Source: Nematostella vectensis
Lineage: Eukaryota; Cnidaria; Anthozoa; Actiniaria; Edwardsiidae
Length of the DNA: 64,000 nucleotides
Direction: 5' to 3'
Assembly: GCF_932526225.1 (NCBI RefSeq)
Contig: NC_064035.1
Coordinates: forward strand, 16,354,469-16,418,468
The notes beneath the pieces are model-generated. The model ran no database searches. It was not told the origin of the DNA and worked only from the letters and a program-made list of their open reading frames with translations. The position numbers were made by a program, and so were the translations under genes. Below are positions 54,802 through 64,000 of this stretch, in pieces (the first letter of the stretch is position 1; each line of letters starts with the position of its first letter).

Positions 54802-55230
54802 TTTTGCTATAGAATTTAGATTATATTCTGTTACTTCGGTACCTCGACGACTTGGTTGTATGTTGCTATGGTTTTGTTGAGCCTACGAGCGAAGCGGTTT
54901 CACAAACCACAGGACGCCCAGATCTTAGGGATTTTGTTTGAGCTTCCGGTTTAGTTTCCAAGCCTTGAAAGAGTCCTTGGTATTTTCCCTTGTCTTTTCC
55001 ACGAAACTTGATAACTTCGACCATCTTTAACTTCCTGTTTTTATTTCGCAATGGTAATTTCGCTAGTGTGTAATGTTTGGAAGACTGTACAGCATGCATT
55101 TGTGTAGATCGGCCACTACTGCTTCAAGAACTACTTTGCTAAGATGCCGTGGATTTGTGGCTGATTCTCGAATTCTAATTCAGACGTTCAAATCCTTCAA
55201 CTTCATTCAGTGGCGATTATCTAGCTACTG
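54802..55230. promoter_or_regulatory. Shared bidirectional promoter and ROCO 5' UTR exon
   Basis: DRC5 (-) and the ROCO gene (+) are head to head. The plus-strand donor CTACTG|GTAAGTT at 55231 marks the end of a noncoding first exon of the ROCO gene, joined to 56078. At 54862-54871 GTTGCTATGG matches the strong half of an RFX X-box, a ciliary gene element, about 61 bp ahead of the DRC5 ATG. The other half is weak. Confidence 0.5.
54866..55099 (-). CDS. Possible upstream ORF / small hypothetical protein
   Basis: A 77-codon minus-strand frame (start MHAVQSSKHYTLAKLPLRNK) ends 64 bases before the DRC5 start codon. It is rich in Lys and Arg and has no recognised domain. If transcription of DRC5 begins to its right, this is an upstream ORF that could dampen translation. 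It may also be chance. Confidence 0.25.
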   Translation of the reverse strand: MHAVQSSKHYTLAKLPLRNKNRKLKMVEVIKFRGKDKGKYQGLFQGLETKPEAQTKSLRSGRPVVCETASLVGSTKP

Positions 55231-56077
55231 GTAAGTTGCAATATGAATACTTGCAACTTAAAGTGAAAAAGTCATTCTACTTACTTTACTTATAGTTAAC
55301 AAGAGAGAGTGTTAGATAGCTTACAGTATGTTCTTTGATACTGCAATTTAGAATAACGTAGTTAAGAATATTTGATTATACCCTTACTCTACTGCAAATA
55401 GCTTATGTGTGCTTAGAACAGAAATGAATAGGGGTTATAAAATTGATTTATTACTATCATTTTTATTCTACTAAGATTGTCAAAGCTCTGGTGGTCTAAA
55501 GCAAATACACCCAAACTGCTCTTTGAGTCACCCCCTCCCTCCTTGCATTATAACTAACCCTAACCCACATCTAAATTGGAAGGTCAATTACCTATCCCGA
55601 TCTGTTTAAGTCAGGCTAAGATTGAAGAAATGGTGGTGTGGCTGAAAACTTAAAAAAACAAAATTATTTTGATTTGCTTTCACAATGTTGTTTGAACAAA
55701 TAACACTTTCCCATTTAAAAATTTACTTAAAATGGGAAGGTACATTTTTAAATGGGAAAGTGTTAAATATGATTTACTTAAAATTTGATGTTGAAATGTA
55801 AAGAAAATCTAAGTCAGAAAAACAACTCTTAGACCATGGGTTTCCCAGCGCTGAGCAGATGTTTGCTGAAATCCCCTGTTTCTACCAAAACAAAAAGTAA
55901 AAGTTACCTACTTCACAATTTTACCATTGCAATCTCCCTCCATTCCTCCTGTTTTTCAACTAGATGTACAACAAAATTCACATACTTTGTGAGCATTAGC
56001 AGGAATGATTATAAAATGTAATTATTCAAAATAACAACATGCTATATATCTTATACTTGCTGCTATACTTGTTTCAG
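55231..56077 (+). other. 5' UTR intron of the ROCO gene
   Basis: The intron runs from the donor at 55231 to the acceptor TTGTTTCAG ending at 56077. It is AT-rich, with no other gene. A short inverted stretch near 55708-55762 (AACACTTTCCCATTTAAAAA and its complement) forms a hairpin. Confidence 0.6.
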
Positions 56078-56121
56078 AAGTGTATTCCACCTAAATACAT
56101 TGCAAGATATATATAAAGGTG

Positions 56122-59100
56122 ATGGAAGAGGAATTCATGATGGTAAATATCGCTCCAAAAGAAGTCACCCCCATGGTTATTAATGGGCAAGTCACAGCAG
56201 ATTATTCCAGATATGATATAGTGAGCACTTTTCCAAACTTCATGTCTGTCAACAACCTCCAGGTGATAAGAATGCCCACAACAGACCTGGAATACATACC
56301 TGAGGAATTCTGTAATATGAAGTGCCTAAAGGAATTGTCCCTTTTTGGTGATGGCATAAGACAGAGCGGGTTAACTTTCTTGCCTGAAAAGTTTGCAAAC
56401 TTGAAAAGTTTACAAGTGCTGAATCTAGAACAGAACCAGTTTGAGAATTTTCCACTACAGATTTGTGAACTCATTAATCTGGAGAAATTGTACCTTAATG
56501 CCTGTGGGCTGACATTAGTGCCCCAAAGTATTATTAACTTGGTACACTTGTCAGATATTGACTTGAGCAGCAATGATCTCTCATTAAATGGTCTTCCCAA
56601 CGAGTTTTTTCAGCTCCCGAAGTTGAAGCAGCTCTATCTCAATGATTGTCAATTGAAAACGCTTCCAAGTGACATTGGACTTTTAAGAACACTTGAAGGA
56701 TTGCAGCTAAATGATAATTTTCTGAAGACATTTCCAGATGAACTGTACTCACTAAGGCATCTGAAAAAAATTTCAGCTAAGAATAATTGCCTTATCTGCC
56801 TGTCAAGTCGAATAATAGAATTGCAATCCCTTGAAAAGTTGCTATTAATGGAAAACAATATTACAGTGTTGCCTGCAGAAATAGCCAAACTCCCGAATTT
56901 ACAGTTTGTAAATGTATTTGACAACAAGTTGACACGGCTTCCTGAGTCTTTAACAGACCTTGGGTCAACAACTCGCATAGTAGTCAGAGGAAACAACCAT
57001 CTTCAAATGCCTCCCTTGGATGTATGTAACAAGGGCATGAACAGTATCCGAGGTTTCTTTGAGTCTATGAAGAAATCTCGACCAGTACATTCAAAGAGAA
57101 TGAAACTTGTACTACTTGGTGAATCGGGGGCTGGTAAAACCAGCTGTGCCCATGGCCTGGTGGAGTGTGAGGCGATAAATCAAACTCTCAATGATAGCAC
57201 TGTTGGTGTAGTCATAAGAAATTGGCAGGTAGAGCCTGATGGACTGGAGGTACAAGTTGTGGACTGTGCTGGACAACGGAGATACCAGCTTACACATCCC
57301 TTCTTTCTCTCAGAAGGTGAGTGTACCATTAATGTCATTCCCACAAATGCCAATAATAATTGACATTTTGGAAAAAAAATGTGACAATGTGGATCCATCT
57401 TTTCTTCTTTCTGAGAGTATGGCCCCTTTTCTTTGTAATTATTGTTTTATTATCTGTATCTCCTGTGATAATCAATAAACTTACTTCATAGCAATCTTTG
57501 CTAGCTCTTGAACCAAAATCCTATAGAAACTAGAAAATGATGGTTTTGTATTGATTCTGATTCTTTTCTACAAAAGACCTGTATGTTTTGTCTTTGTAGG
57601 AGCCCTTCACTTGCTTGTGATAAACCTGCATAGCTATAAGAAAACTCCAGAATCATTTGAAAGAAATGCTGGAGATTGGATCAAATGGGTGACATCGCGT
57701 CTTGAAAAGCCTCGCATCATGGTTGTTCTCACCCACCGTGATGAATGTAGAGAAGATGAGATCACAGACAAGTGCTCAGACATCTTGAAAGGTATCAAAA
57801 GTCTTGAAAGCCATGAAGTAAGGCGTCTGAAAATGGAAATGGAAGCTATCAAAAAAAAAGGGAAAGACAAAGATGTAGACCGTAAGGTAGAGCAGCTGAA
57901 ATGGCAGATCAAAAACAGGCCAATAATATCCTCTGTCCTCTTGCACAAAAGTGAGGTGAGATGATTTTTTTTTTGTAATGCAGTGATGTATTTTGTCTTA
58001 AAACATTTTTTTTACCTATAGATCTGTTACAAGGAAATTTCAGATAATAAATCAGGCTGGCTTGGAATGGTTGCAGTCAGTAACATGCATGAGCTGGAAG
58101 GAATGATGCAGTTGCGGCAAGAAATTATTCGAGCTTCCAAGGACATGTCTCTTTTCCCTTCTGTTGGACGAGATCTTCCAGAATCGTGGGTCAAACTGGA
58201 ATTGGCTATCAAGGAGTTCCGTTCCAGTGTTAAAGCACCTAATGTCCCTTGTATGACGGTGGGACAGTTCAACAAGTTTGCATTAGACAAGAGTGGTCTA
58301 AGTGGCATAGGACTTTTGTCAGCTCTTCATTACTTTGAAAGTGTTGGAGAGGTAAGTGATGACAAGCTATTTAACAAATAGATCTCATGTTTATGTGCGT
58401 CTGTCCTCTTATAGATGCACAGCATGTCATTGCCAAAAAAGTATGTAATAACAAGATGCAGTCGGGTTGCATGGCTGTGTTGTTCATGACACTCTGTGGC
58501 ATCTATCTGTTAGAGGACAGAGACAAAAAGTGATCGCTATAATTTGTTTTATACAACAATTAAAATGTTTTCTTACACTGCAATCTACACATGTTTACGC
58601 CAAGCTTGCATGTCTTAACACATGGCCCCTTTGACAAATCTGGGTGCACGATTTACTGGTGTCATATAAACCTATATAGCATAACATTTTTGGATCAATT
58701 ATGTTTAATTGTATTAACCCCTATTTGATTTATTTAACCTACAGCTGAAGTATTATAGTGGTATGCCCCCTGCAGAGTTCTGTGTTTTCCTGGATCTCCC
58801 ATGGCTTGGCAAGCTGGTTAAGCTGTTATTTCGCCATGACTATGAAGAAAATCTCATGTTCAGTGACAGTTATTTTAAGTTTGACATGGAAAAAATAATG
58901 TTTGATCACAGTGTCACTAAGCTGAAGAGAGATGGTGTCTTGTCTCTTCAACTTCTCAGGTAAACACAAACAAGCCTTAATTTATGTGAGTAAATGGTTA
59001 ATTTACTAATTTACTTCTCTCCCACAGATCCTATTTAAATCTCTTATTTTAGTAATTTATCCTTCCTGCCCAGGGGTTTAACTTGGATGAGGTTCCAAGG

Positions 59101-61055
59101 TCTCTTGAATAATCTTGTGTAAGTTAACACACCCAAAGCACAATTATCTTACAGACCTGCTTTCAATTTTTGTAGAGTTGAAACATTTATCATTTTCAGG
59201 TGTATATGGAATGAAATGAGCTTTGACAATGACACATTCAATCAAATGGTGAATGCTTTTCTGCATTTTGGATTGGCATGCCGTTTGCCAAGCCCAGTTG
59301 ATGATGAGCCCTGTTTGTTTATCCCATGGTTTCTTCACTCTGGTTCTCGACCTCAGGACTGGAAGGATTGTCCAGATGATGACGAGGTTGGTTATTAGTA
59401 TTAGTTCTAATGGGGCAATATGGTATGAGTTATGAAGTCTAGCATCTCGGTGCATTTGTGTGGCCTAGAAGAGTGAAGATGTTTAAAGTGCCTTCTTCTA
59501 ACATTTGAAATAATTGTTGTTTTTAAGGATGAGATTCGGTTGCTGTTTGCTGTGTGTGGTCACCTACCTCAAGGGTTATTTGACCGTCTCCGCATTCGCT
59601 GCTTTTGTCATAGCACTGATGCTGATAATTGGGAAGATGGCATGCTAATACATGTGGGTGATGGTCTGAAGATCTTGGTGCAAATGGCAGATGGGCCAGG
59701 AATTCTCATCTGTGGCCGTGGCCCAAAGAACACTATCAAAGACCTATGGAAGGAACTTCTTCAAATCATAAGGGTTTGCCATAACTTTTTGCAATACATT
59801 TTATCAAATACTACCAATAATGTAGGGGTTATGCAAGCAAGGGGGTCACAATTCCCTGATGTTTTGTGTTCCTTTTCAAATGCTCTGTTTATTTTTAATT
59901 CTATAAAGGGAAGTCATTAGAACCTAGGACCCCTCTATGGCTGTGCCTCAGCCATATGAACTCAACCTTCTATATTAGTAACCCTCACAATGACTTATAT
60001 GTAATCTTCAGTAATTGACATCTCCTAGGAAACAGAAGCCCTTCTCAGGGAGTGGTCTCGGCTAGTTTATCACACCTACACAGTGTGTCCAGTCTGTATC
60101 CGCAACAAAGTGCCAGAGCCTGGGCACTACCGATGTGATTGGCTGACAGGAACAAAGCTGTCTCGTCATTGCAGCAAATCTAGACGTGCTCATAAGGCAG
60201 ATGTGACTTTTCTTGTGCCACCTGCAGGTAATGATGTCCCTGTATACTTGGAATTATACTTAGTTTTTTGAGACCTGCCAACCACAGGCTCGAAACACAG
60301 GATACCCAAAAAGGGACTATGCTGGGTAGCTCCGCCATTTGATTTTTTGCGCAACGGTTGATAAATAGGCGTAGGTCACTGTACCTTTAGAAAGAGAGAA
60401 AAATAAATTCTAATAATACAGTGATGTTTGCCATCTTTAGCTTAATCTGGATTTTTTTCCCTTTCAACAGAAGCGTATGAAGAGAGAATTACTCCTATTG
60501 ATGGTAAGTTTTTTTTATGGTAGAGATTATACTGTATGCCCAAAATCCTTTACTGAATTTGAGTAAGCGCCTCTCTTGGACAAGTGCTGCTGTTGGAACA
60601 AAAGCTACTAAAACTTATGTCACCATAGTGTCTTGCTGTCTACAGGATATCTGATGAGACTTCAAGAAGAGCCTTCAAGTATACGATACTTTAAATACAT
60701 AATGCTCTTTTTAAAATAAGTAAAGCGCTAGACCACTGTGGCGTCAAAATGCTCACTTTTCTGGTTATTTATTTGCTTGGTAGAAAGTGTCCCAGAAGCT
60801 ATGCTTTCATCACTGTCCGCTCATCTCCCCTTGGATTGGCGGCCTCTAGGAACCGAGCTACGCTTTTCGCAAGACCAACTGGACGTAATAGACTCTAACC
60901 ATTCAGATGTGAGAGAGAAGGCCAACCGTATGCTGCAAGATTGGCGAAGAAGGGAGGGGGCTTGCGCCAGGCGGAGTACACTTGTAGTAGGATTGAGAGC
61001 TATAGAGAGGGGAGACCTCATCCCCCTATTGCAACACTACGAAGACAATCCATAA
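56122..61055 (+). CDS. ROCO protein: LRR-Roc-COR-Death
   Basis: A large multidomain GTPase of the ROCO family, probably a cytosolic stress or death signalling protein. Exons: 56122-57316, 57600-57955, 58022-58351, 58745-58959, 59200-59386, 59528-59773, 60029-60227, 60471-60503, 60784-61055, phase-consistent, 1010 residues. Residues 1-310 hold about nine LRRs (LQVLNLEQNQFENFP; LKQLYLNDCQLKTLP). The Roc GTPase has the P-loop GESGAGKT (333-340) and DCAGQRR (381-387). The guanine-specificity motif reads THRD instead of NKxD. The COR domain follows (about 530-850). The last 80 residues form a Death-like domain (LDWRPLGTELRFSQDQLDVI). The LRR-Roc-COR part resembles MFHAS1, which lacks a Death domain; DAPK1 has Roc-COR-Death with ankyrins. 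An ATG at 56122 is the start; a poly(A) signal lies near 61742. Confidence 0.92.
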
Positions 61056-62536
61056 CACCAGCATGATGGTAGTATGTAGCCTGATTGTAGGTGCTTCATG
61101 TTTATCCTAGCCTGTGAGCATCTGGTTTCAAAATACCTATACTCATTTTTATTTTCGACGTTGTACGTTTGATAGGGAGGGAGAGGATGTTTCGAAGAGG
61201 GATGGGCTTTTTTATGGTATAATGATTTAATGTGGCCCAAAATATGGGCTATGATTTTGCCTGACAAACAGGTTTGCGACATGTAACCAGAAATCTAAAA
61301 GTCAGTTTCTGATGTCGCTAAGTTAGCTCTTGTAAATATGAGAGATTTACATCTATTGGCAAAGTTAAGATTAGATTATAAGACTTAAATAATTCTTAAG
61401 CTTATAGTTTAAGGTTTTTTAATTAAATATTAGAGTAAACGCTTGTGTAAACTTTATAGTGTGCGTTTTCACTTTTAAAAACCATACTACTTAAGTACAT
61501 ATTTTATTTTCACCCCCTATAGTTAGCTCCTGGCCAAAAATAGTTGTATATAATTAGCAGCGACCATGGCAACACACACTAAAACAAGCAAGCAACTAAC
61601 AAACAAAATAACAACAAAAACAATTGAATTGTTTTTGAAGAGAAACTCTTTTGCTTTCTTAGGAAAGTCATGACGTTAGGATTTTACATGTTGGTTCTTG
61701 TTTTTGGTTTATAGCCTTATCTAGCTTGAGCCAGATTTGGTAATAAAATCGTGTACAGGGGAGATACTCGAAGTTATTATGTCACCCAAACCACGGCCCT
61801 GTTCATGTCCGTAGCAGTCCTCAAAATATCGGGGGGGGGGGGGGGGGGAAGGGGGGACAAAGCAGAAACATTACAGAAAATATTTGGGGGGCACAGCCAC
61901 GCCCCTACTGGTCCTTATATTTATATTTTTTAAATATTAAGGGGGGAAGGCCAAATGCCTCCAGTGCCTCACCCCACCCCTTGCTACGGCCCTGCTGTGG
62001 TCTATTCAACCTATAAACATGTGAGCTTCCGGTATAAGATGCCGATCCTGTGGGATCAGAGCTCTATACCCTTCCAATTGCTAAAGCTTGTGAGATAAGA
62101 ATAAGCCTCATTACACTAATACTGAACAATAATATTACCTTGTGTTATGGTTTTTACAACGAAATTGTTCTATTTTACAAATTAAGCCAAATTTTCAGAT
62201 TCGCCTTCGACCAACTGTTGCACTTATTCAGGATATTTTTTGTTTTACAAGAAACTGCTTTTAAAAGGAATTCAAGCCAAAGTTTCTAGAAAATGTTAAC
62301 TGTGCCAATATGTGAGCTGTCTTTTTATAACGGAACCGCGTGTTTTAAAGATAGTTGCTCATAGTTTTGTGAAACAAATACAATTGCCAAATACATCTAT
62401 CAAGTTTACTAATATGTATGCACAAATTATTTAACAAAGAAACATTAAAAAAACAAAAACAAGTATTCCCTTTTTAAGTGACACAGCAAATGGGGTGAGC
62501 GTGTAAATGTTTAACATAACTCTGTCCTAATCTTCT
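61056..62536. other. ROCO 3' UTR and intergenic
   Basis: AT-rich, with no recognised gene. AATAAA at about 61742-61747 is a candidate poly(A) signal. The MITE copy at 61809-61989 follows. Confidence 0.5.
61809..61989. mobile_element. MITE family with CCGTAGCA ends, copy B
   Basis: The left end CCGTAGCAGTCC and right end CCCCTTGCTACGG are inverted. It contains a G run of about 18 and the interior shared with 52521-52625. It looks like a non-autonomous element. Confidence 0.6.
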
Positions 62537-62720
62537 GTTCATTGTACTTGTGGCCAGGTACGGGTGTCGTGAACGGGTGATTATTCCCTCACCTTTTTTC
62601 CTGGCTGACTCCACGCGATAGAGCCGACGCTTAATTTTGTTGCTAATATCTAAACTTTATTAACGACATAATTAGTCTCTATAATTTCTTTATCGTAGCT
62701 CAAACGTTTAGCATAATCTA
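62537..62720. repeat. Direct repeat A of the terminal element
   Basis: GTTCATTGTAC, then GGGTGATTATT, CCTCACCTTTTTTCCTGGCT and TTATTAACGACATAATTAGT occur here and in the same order from 63818. Similarity is roughly 85%, with a 20-base insertion in copy B. It could be a long terminal repeat or the edge of a tandem unit of 1281 bp. Confidence 0.8.
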
Positions 62721-62953
62721 TTATAAGTTTTCACTTTTTCTCTCTTATTCTTCATTTTTAATGATTTTAATAACTTATTTAGAGAAAACTCATTTTAAAA
62801 TAACGATACCACACCATCTCGCCAGGTGATGATCTCAAGCCGTTCTACCACCTTGGAGGACGTACTCCCTATCAACACAGCACTAACAGTTGACTCTGCC
62901 TAACAGAACACCATCAACACCAGCCCTCGCTATCTACCATCTTCCCTGTGACA

Positions 62954-63150
62954 TGACGTCACCTTTTCTCGCCGTCGGATTGGAAAAGTGTCCAGAGAGT
63001 ATCACCATCAGTTTACCAATCTTCTCTGGCGACCATGTGACATACGTCCCCTGGAATATGGACAATGATGAACAAATCCTTCAATTACACTTCGACTCCG
63101 TCATTCCTAAAAACCCCAAGTCTAAATTCAACAATAGTGGACACGTTTGA
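62954..63150 (+). CDS. Small ORF, unrecognised
   Basis: An ATG at 62954 opens 65 codons beginning MTSPFLAVGLEKCPESITIS. The composition (PIFSGDHVTYVPWNMDNDE) suggests a beta-rich protein. It overlaps the next frame by 86 bases. No family is recognised. Compact overlap is unusual for host genes in this window. Confidence 0.35.
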
Positions 63151-63397
63151 CCGGACCTTCCGTCGCGTAGATGGCCGACTTGCCAACAAGTTTGATTCCA
63201 TTTACGAAATCAACCAAATACACGAGACTTCGTCCTCGTCCGTGGACAAGTTTATTGCATGGAGGGCGTTTGCGCTCTCACTTCTCAACACCGTCATACT
63301 TGTCTGCATTGTCACTCTTACTTTGTCCCGCACAGAGAACAGACGTGCGATCAGGAAATCGAGCTCCAAGCGTGGGAGGACTGTGATACGCCACTAA
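63065..63397 (+). CDS. Small tail-anchored membrane protein ORF
   Basis: This frame has 110 codons, with MMNKSFNYTSTPSFLKTPSL at the start, a helical middle part (FDRTFRRVDGRLANKF) and one membrane segment near the C-terminus (AFALSLLNTVILVCIVTLTL), followed by a basic tail. It is the most protein-like frame of the element. The family is not recognised. Confidence 0.4.
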   Translation: MMNKSFNYTSTPSFLKTPSLNSTIVDTFDRTFRRVDGRLANKFDSIYEINQIHETSSSSVDKFIAWRAFALSLLNTVILVCIVTLTLSRTENRRAIRKSSSKRGRTVIRH

Positions 63398-63482
63398 GAC
63401 CTGCCGCCTTAGCATAATATCACGACCACTGTCTGGCCGGCTTCTTAAAATTCGCAATTGCATCTCCTACACCTCTTCAAGA

Positions 63483-63662
63483 ATGGCCCCGACACCATCG
63501 TCCCAACAAGAACTTGCAAGTCGTCGTCGTCGTCACCGCACCCCGAAGTGGCATGTGCGCAGTGCTGGACGTATGCACTACTGGATTCAGGCTCTCGCCT
63601 ACAGATGCTTGTATGGTAGATGGGGAGTCCGTAGCCATTTGCTGCGGCAGCTTTGTACATGA
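63483..63662 (+). CDS. Small Arg-rich ORF
   Basis: An ATG at 63483 opens 59 codons with a strongly basic stretch, SRRRRHRTPKWHVRSAGR. It overlaps the next frame entirely in another phase. It might be a nucleic-acid-binding core-type protein, but chance cannot be excluded. Confidence 0.25.
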   Translation: MAPTPSSQQELASRRRRHRTPKWHVRSAGRMHYWIQALAYRCLYGRWGVRSHLLRQLCT

Positions 63663-63882
63663 AGCTTGTCTTCATCGTGCGGCTGAAACGTCATACAGAA
63701 CACCACCGGCACATTGCCCCTCCTGTATGACGGGTATCCACTTCATGAACAGAGTCGACGTCACGAGGCAGCGAGCACCAGGGGTACTAGTACATACGGA
63801 CCGCGACAGATTCCGTAGTTCATTGTACCGGTACAGGTGCCGTGAATGGGTGATTATTTCCCTCACCTTTTTTCCTGGCTAA
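63553..63882 (+). CDS. Small Cys-rich, RING-like ORF
   Basis: The frame has 109 codons. CCGSFVHEACL followed by HCPSC resembles the second half of a RING-H2 finger (C-x-H, H-x2-C, C-P-x-C). The first cysteine pair is not properly spaced. Its 3' end runs into direct repeat B. Function unknown. Confidence 0.3.
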   Translation: MCAVLDVCTTGFRLSPTDACMVDGESVAICCGSFVHEACLHRAAETSYRTPPAHCPSCMTGIHFMNRVDVTRQRAPGVLVHTDRDRFRSSLYRYRCREWVIISLTFFPG

Positions 63883-64000
63883 AGGTTGCGCGTTTGTTAA
63901 GGACTCCACGCGATAAAGCTGTCGCCTAATAATGTTGCTAATATACAAACTTTATTAACGACATAATTAGTCTCTATAATTTTCTCAAACTTTTGGCATA
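63818..64000. repeat. Direct repeat B of the terminal element (cut by window end)
   Basis: This is the partner of 62537-62720, offset 1281 bp. It continues to the end of the window, so its true length is unknown. Confidence 0.8.

Noticed and set aside
56202-56996. Minus-strand frames of 68-132 codons
   Set aside because: They are antisense shadows of the LRR exon of the ROCO gene, whose plus-strand frame has clear repeats.
1-64000. CRISPR arrays, operons, bacterial promoters or tRNA/rRNA genes
   Set aside because: The tandem arrays have contiguous units without unique spacers, the genes are intron-bearing animal genes, and no tRNA or rRNA fold was recognised apart from a SINE-like trace.

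Overview
The window is animal nuclear DNA. It has short coding exons with GT..AG introns, metazoan signalling and ciliary genes, miniature inverted-repeat elements and many mononucleotide C runs. The compact gene spacing, the gene content and the repeat style suggest an anthozoan cnidarian such as the starlet sea anemone Nematostella; the species is inference, not shown. Exon models were built by hand from splice sites, reading phase and family conservation.

Layout. (1) 206-28922 (+): the C-terminal 1743 residues of a TRIO/Kalirin Rho-GEF in 43 phase-consistent exons: DH1-PH1, SH3, DH2-PH2, SH3, Ig, FN3, Ser/Thr kinase. Spectrin repeats would lie left of the window. Its introns hold candidate alternative first exons (8460-8564, 13378-13554, an ATG at 9764) and many tandem repeats that copy splice junctions. 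(2) 29519-30612: a 552-bp tandem duplication starting in the TRIO 3' end. (3) 31680-34585 (+): asparagine synthetase, with an intronless coding region, a 5'-UTR intron, and a promoter element matching the human ASNS nutrient-sensing unit in reverse orientation. (4) 35615-38377 (-): MFSD6-like transporter, two exons, with a miniature transposon in its intron. (5) 39194-40906 (-): type II membrane fucosyltransferase-like enzyme. (6) 43148-46556 (-): CD63-like tetraspanin, seven exons, with the YEVM lysosomal-sorting tail. (7) 48043-54801 (-): DRC5/TCTE1, a ciliary dynein regulatory complex LRR protein, 13 exons. (8) 55230-61055 (+): LRR-Roc-COR-Death (ROCO) protein, head to head with DRC5 across a short shared promoter region. 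(9) 62537-64000: an unclassified element with about 180-bp direct repeats and several small overlapping ORFs, cut by the window edge.

The genes are unrelated neighbours rather than an operon. The points most worth checking are the ASNS nutrient-sensing unit, the internal promoters that would give GEF2-kinase isoforms of TRIO, the junction-copying repeats, the perfect palindromic foldbacks at 54.2-54.7 kb, and the terminal small-ORF element. ASNS coding bases and protein motifs are seen directly; UTR ends and promoters are inferred.
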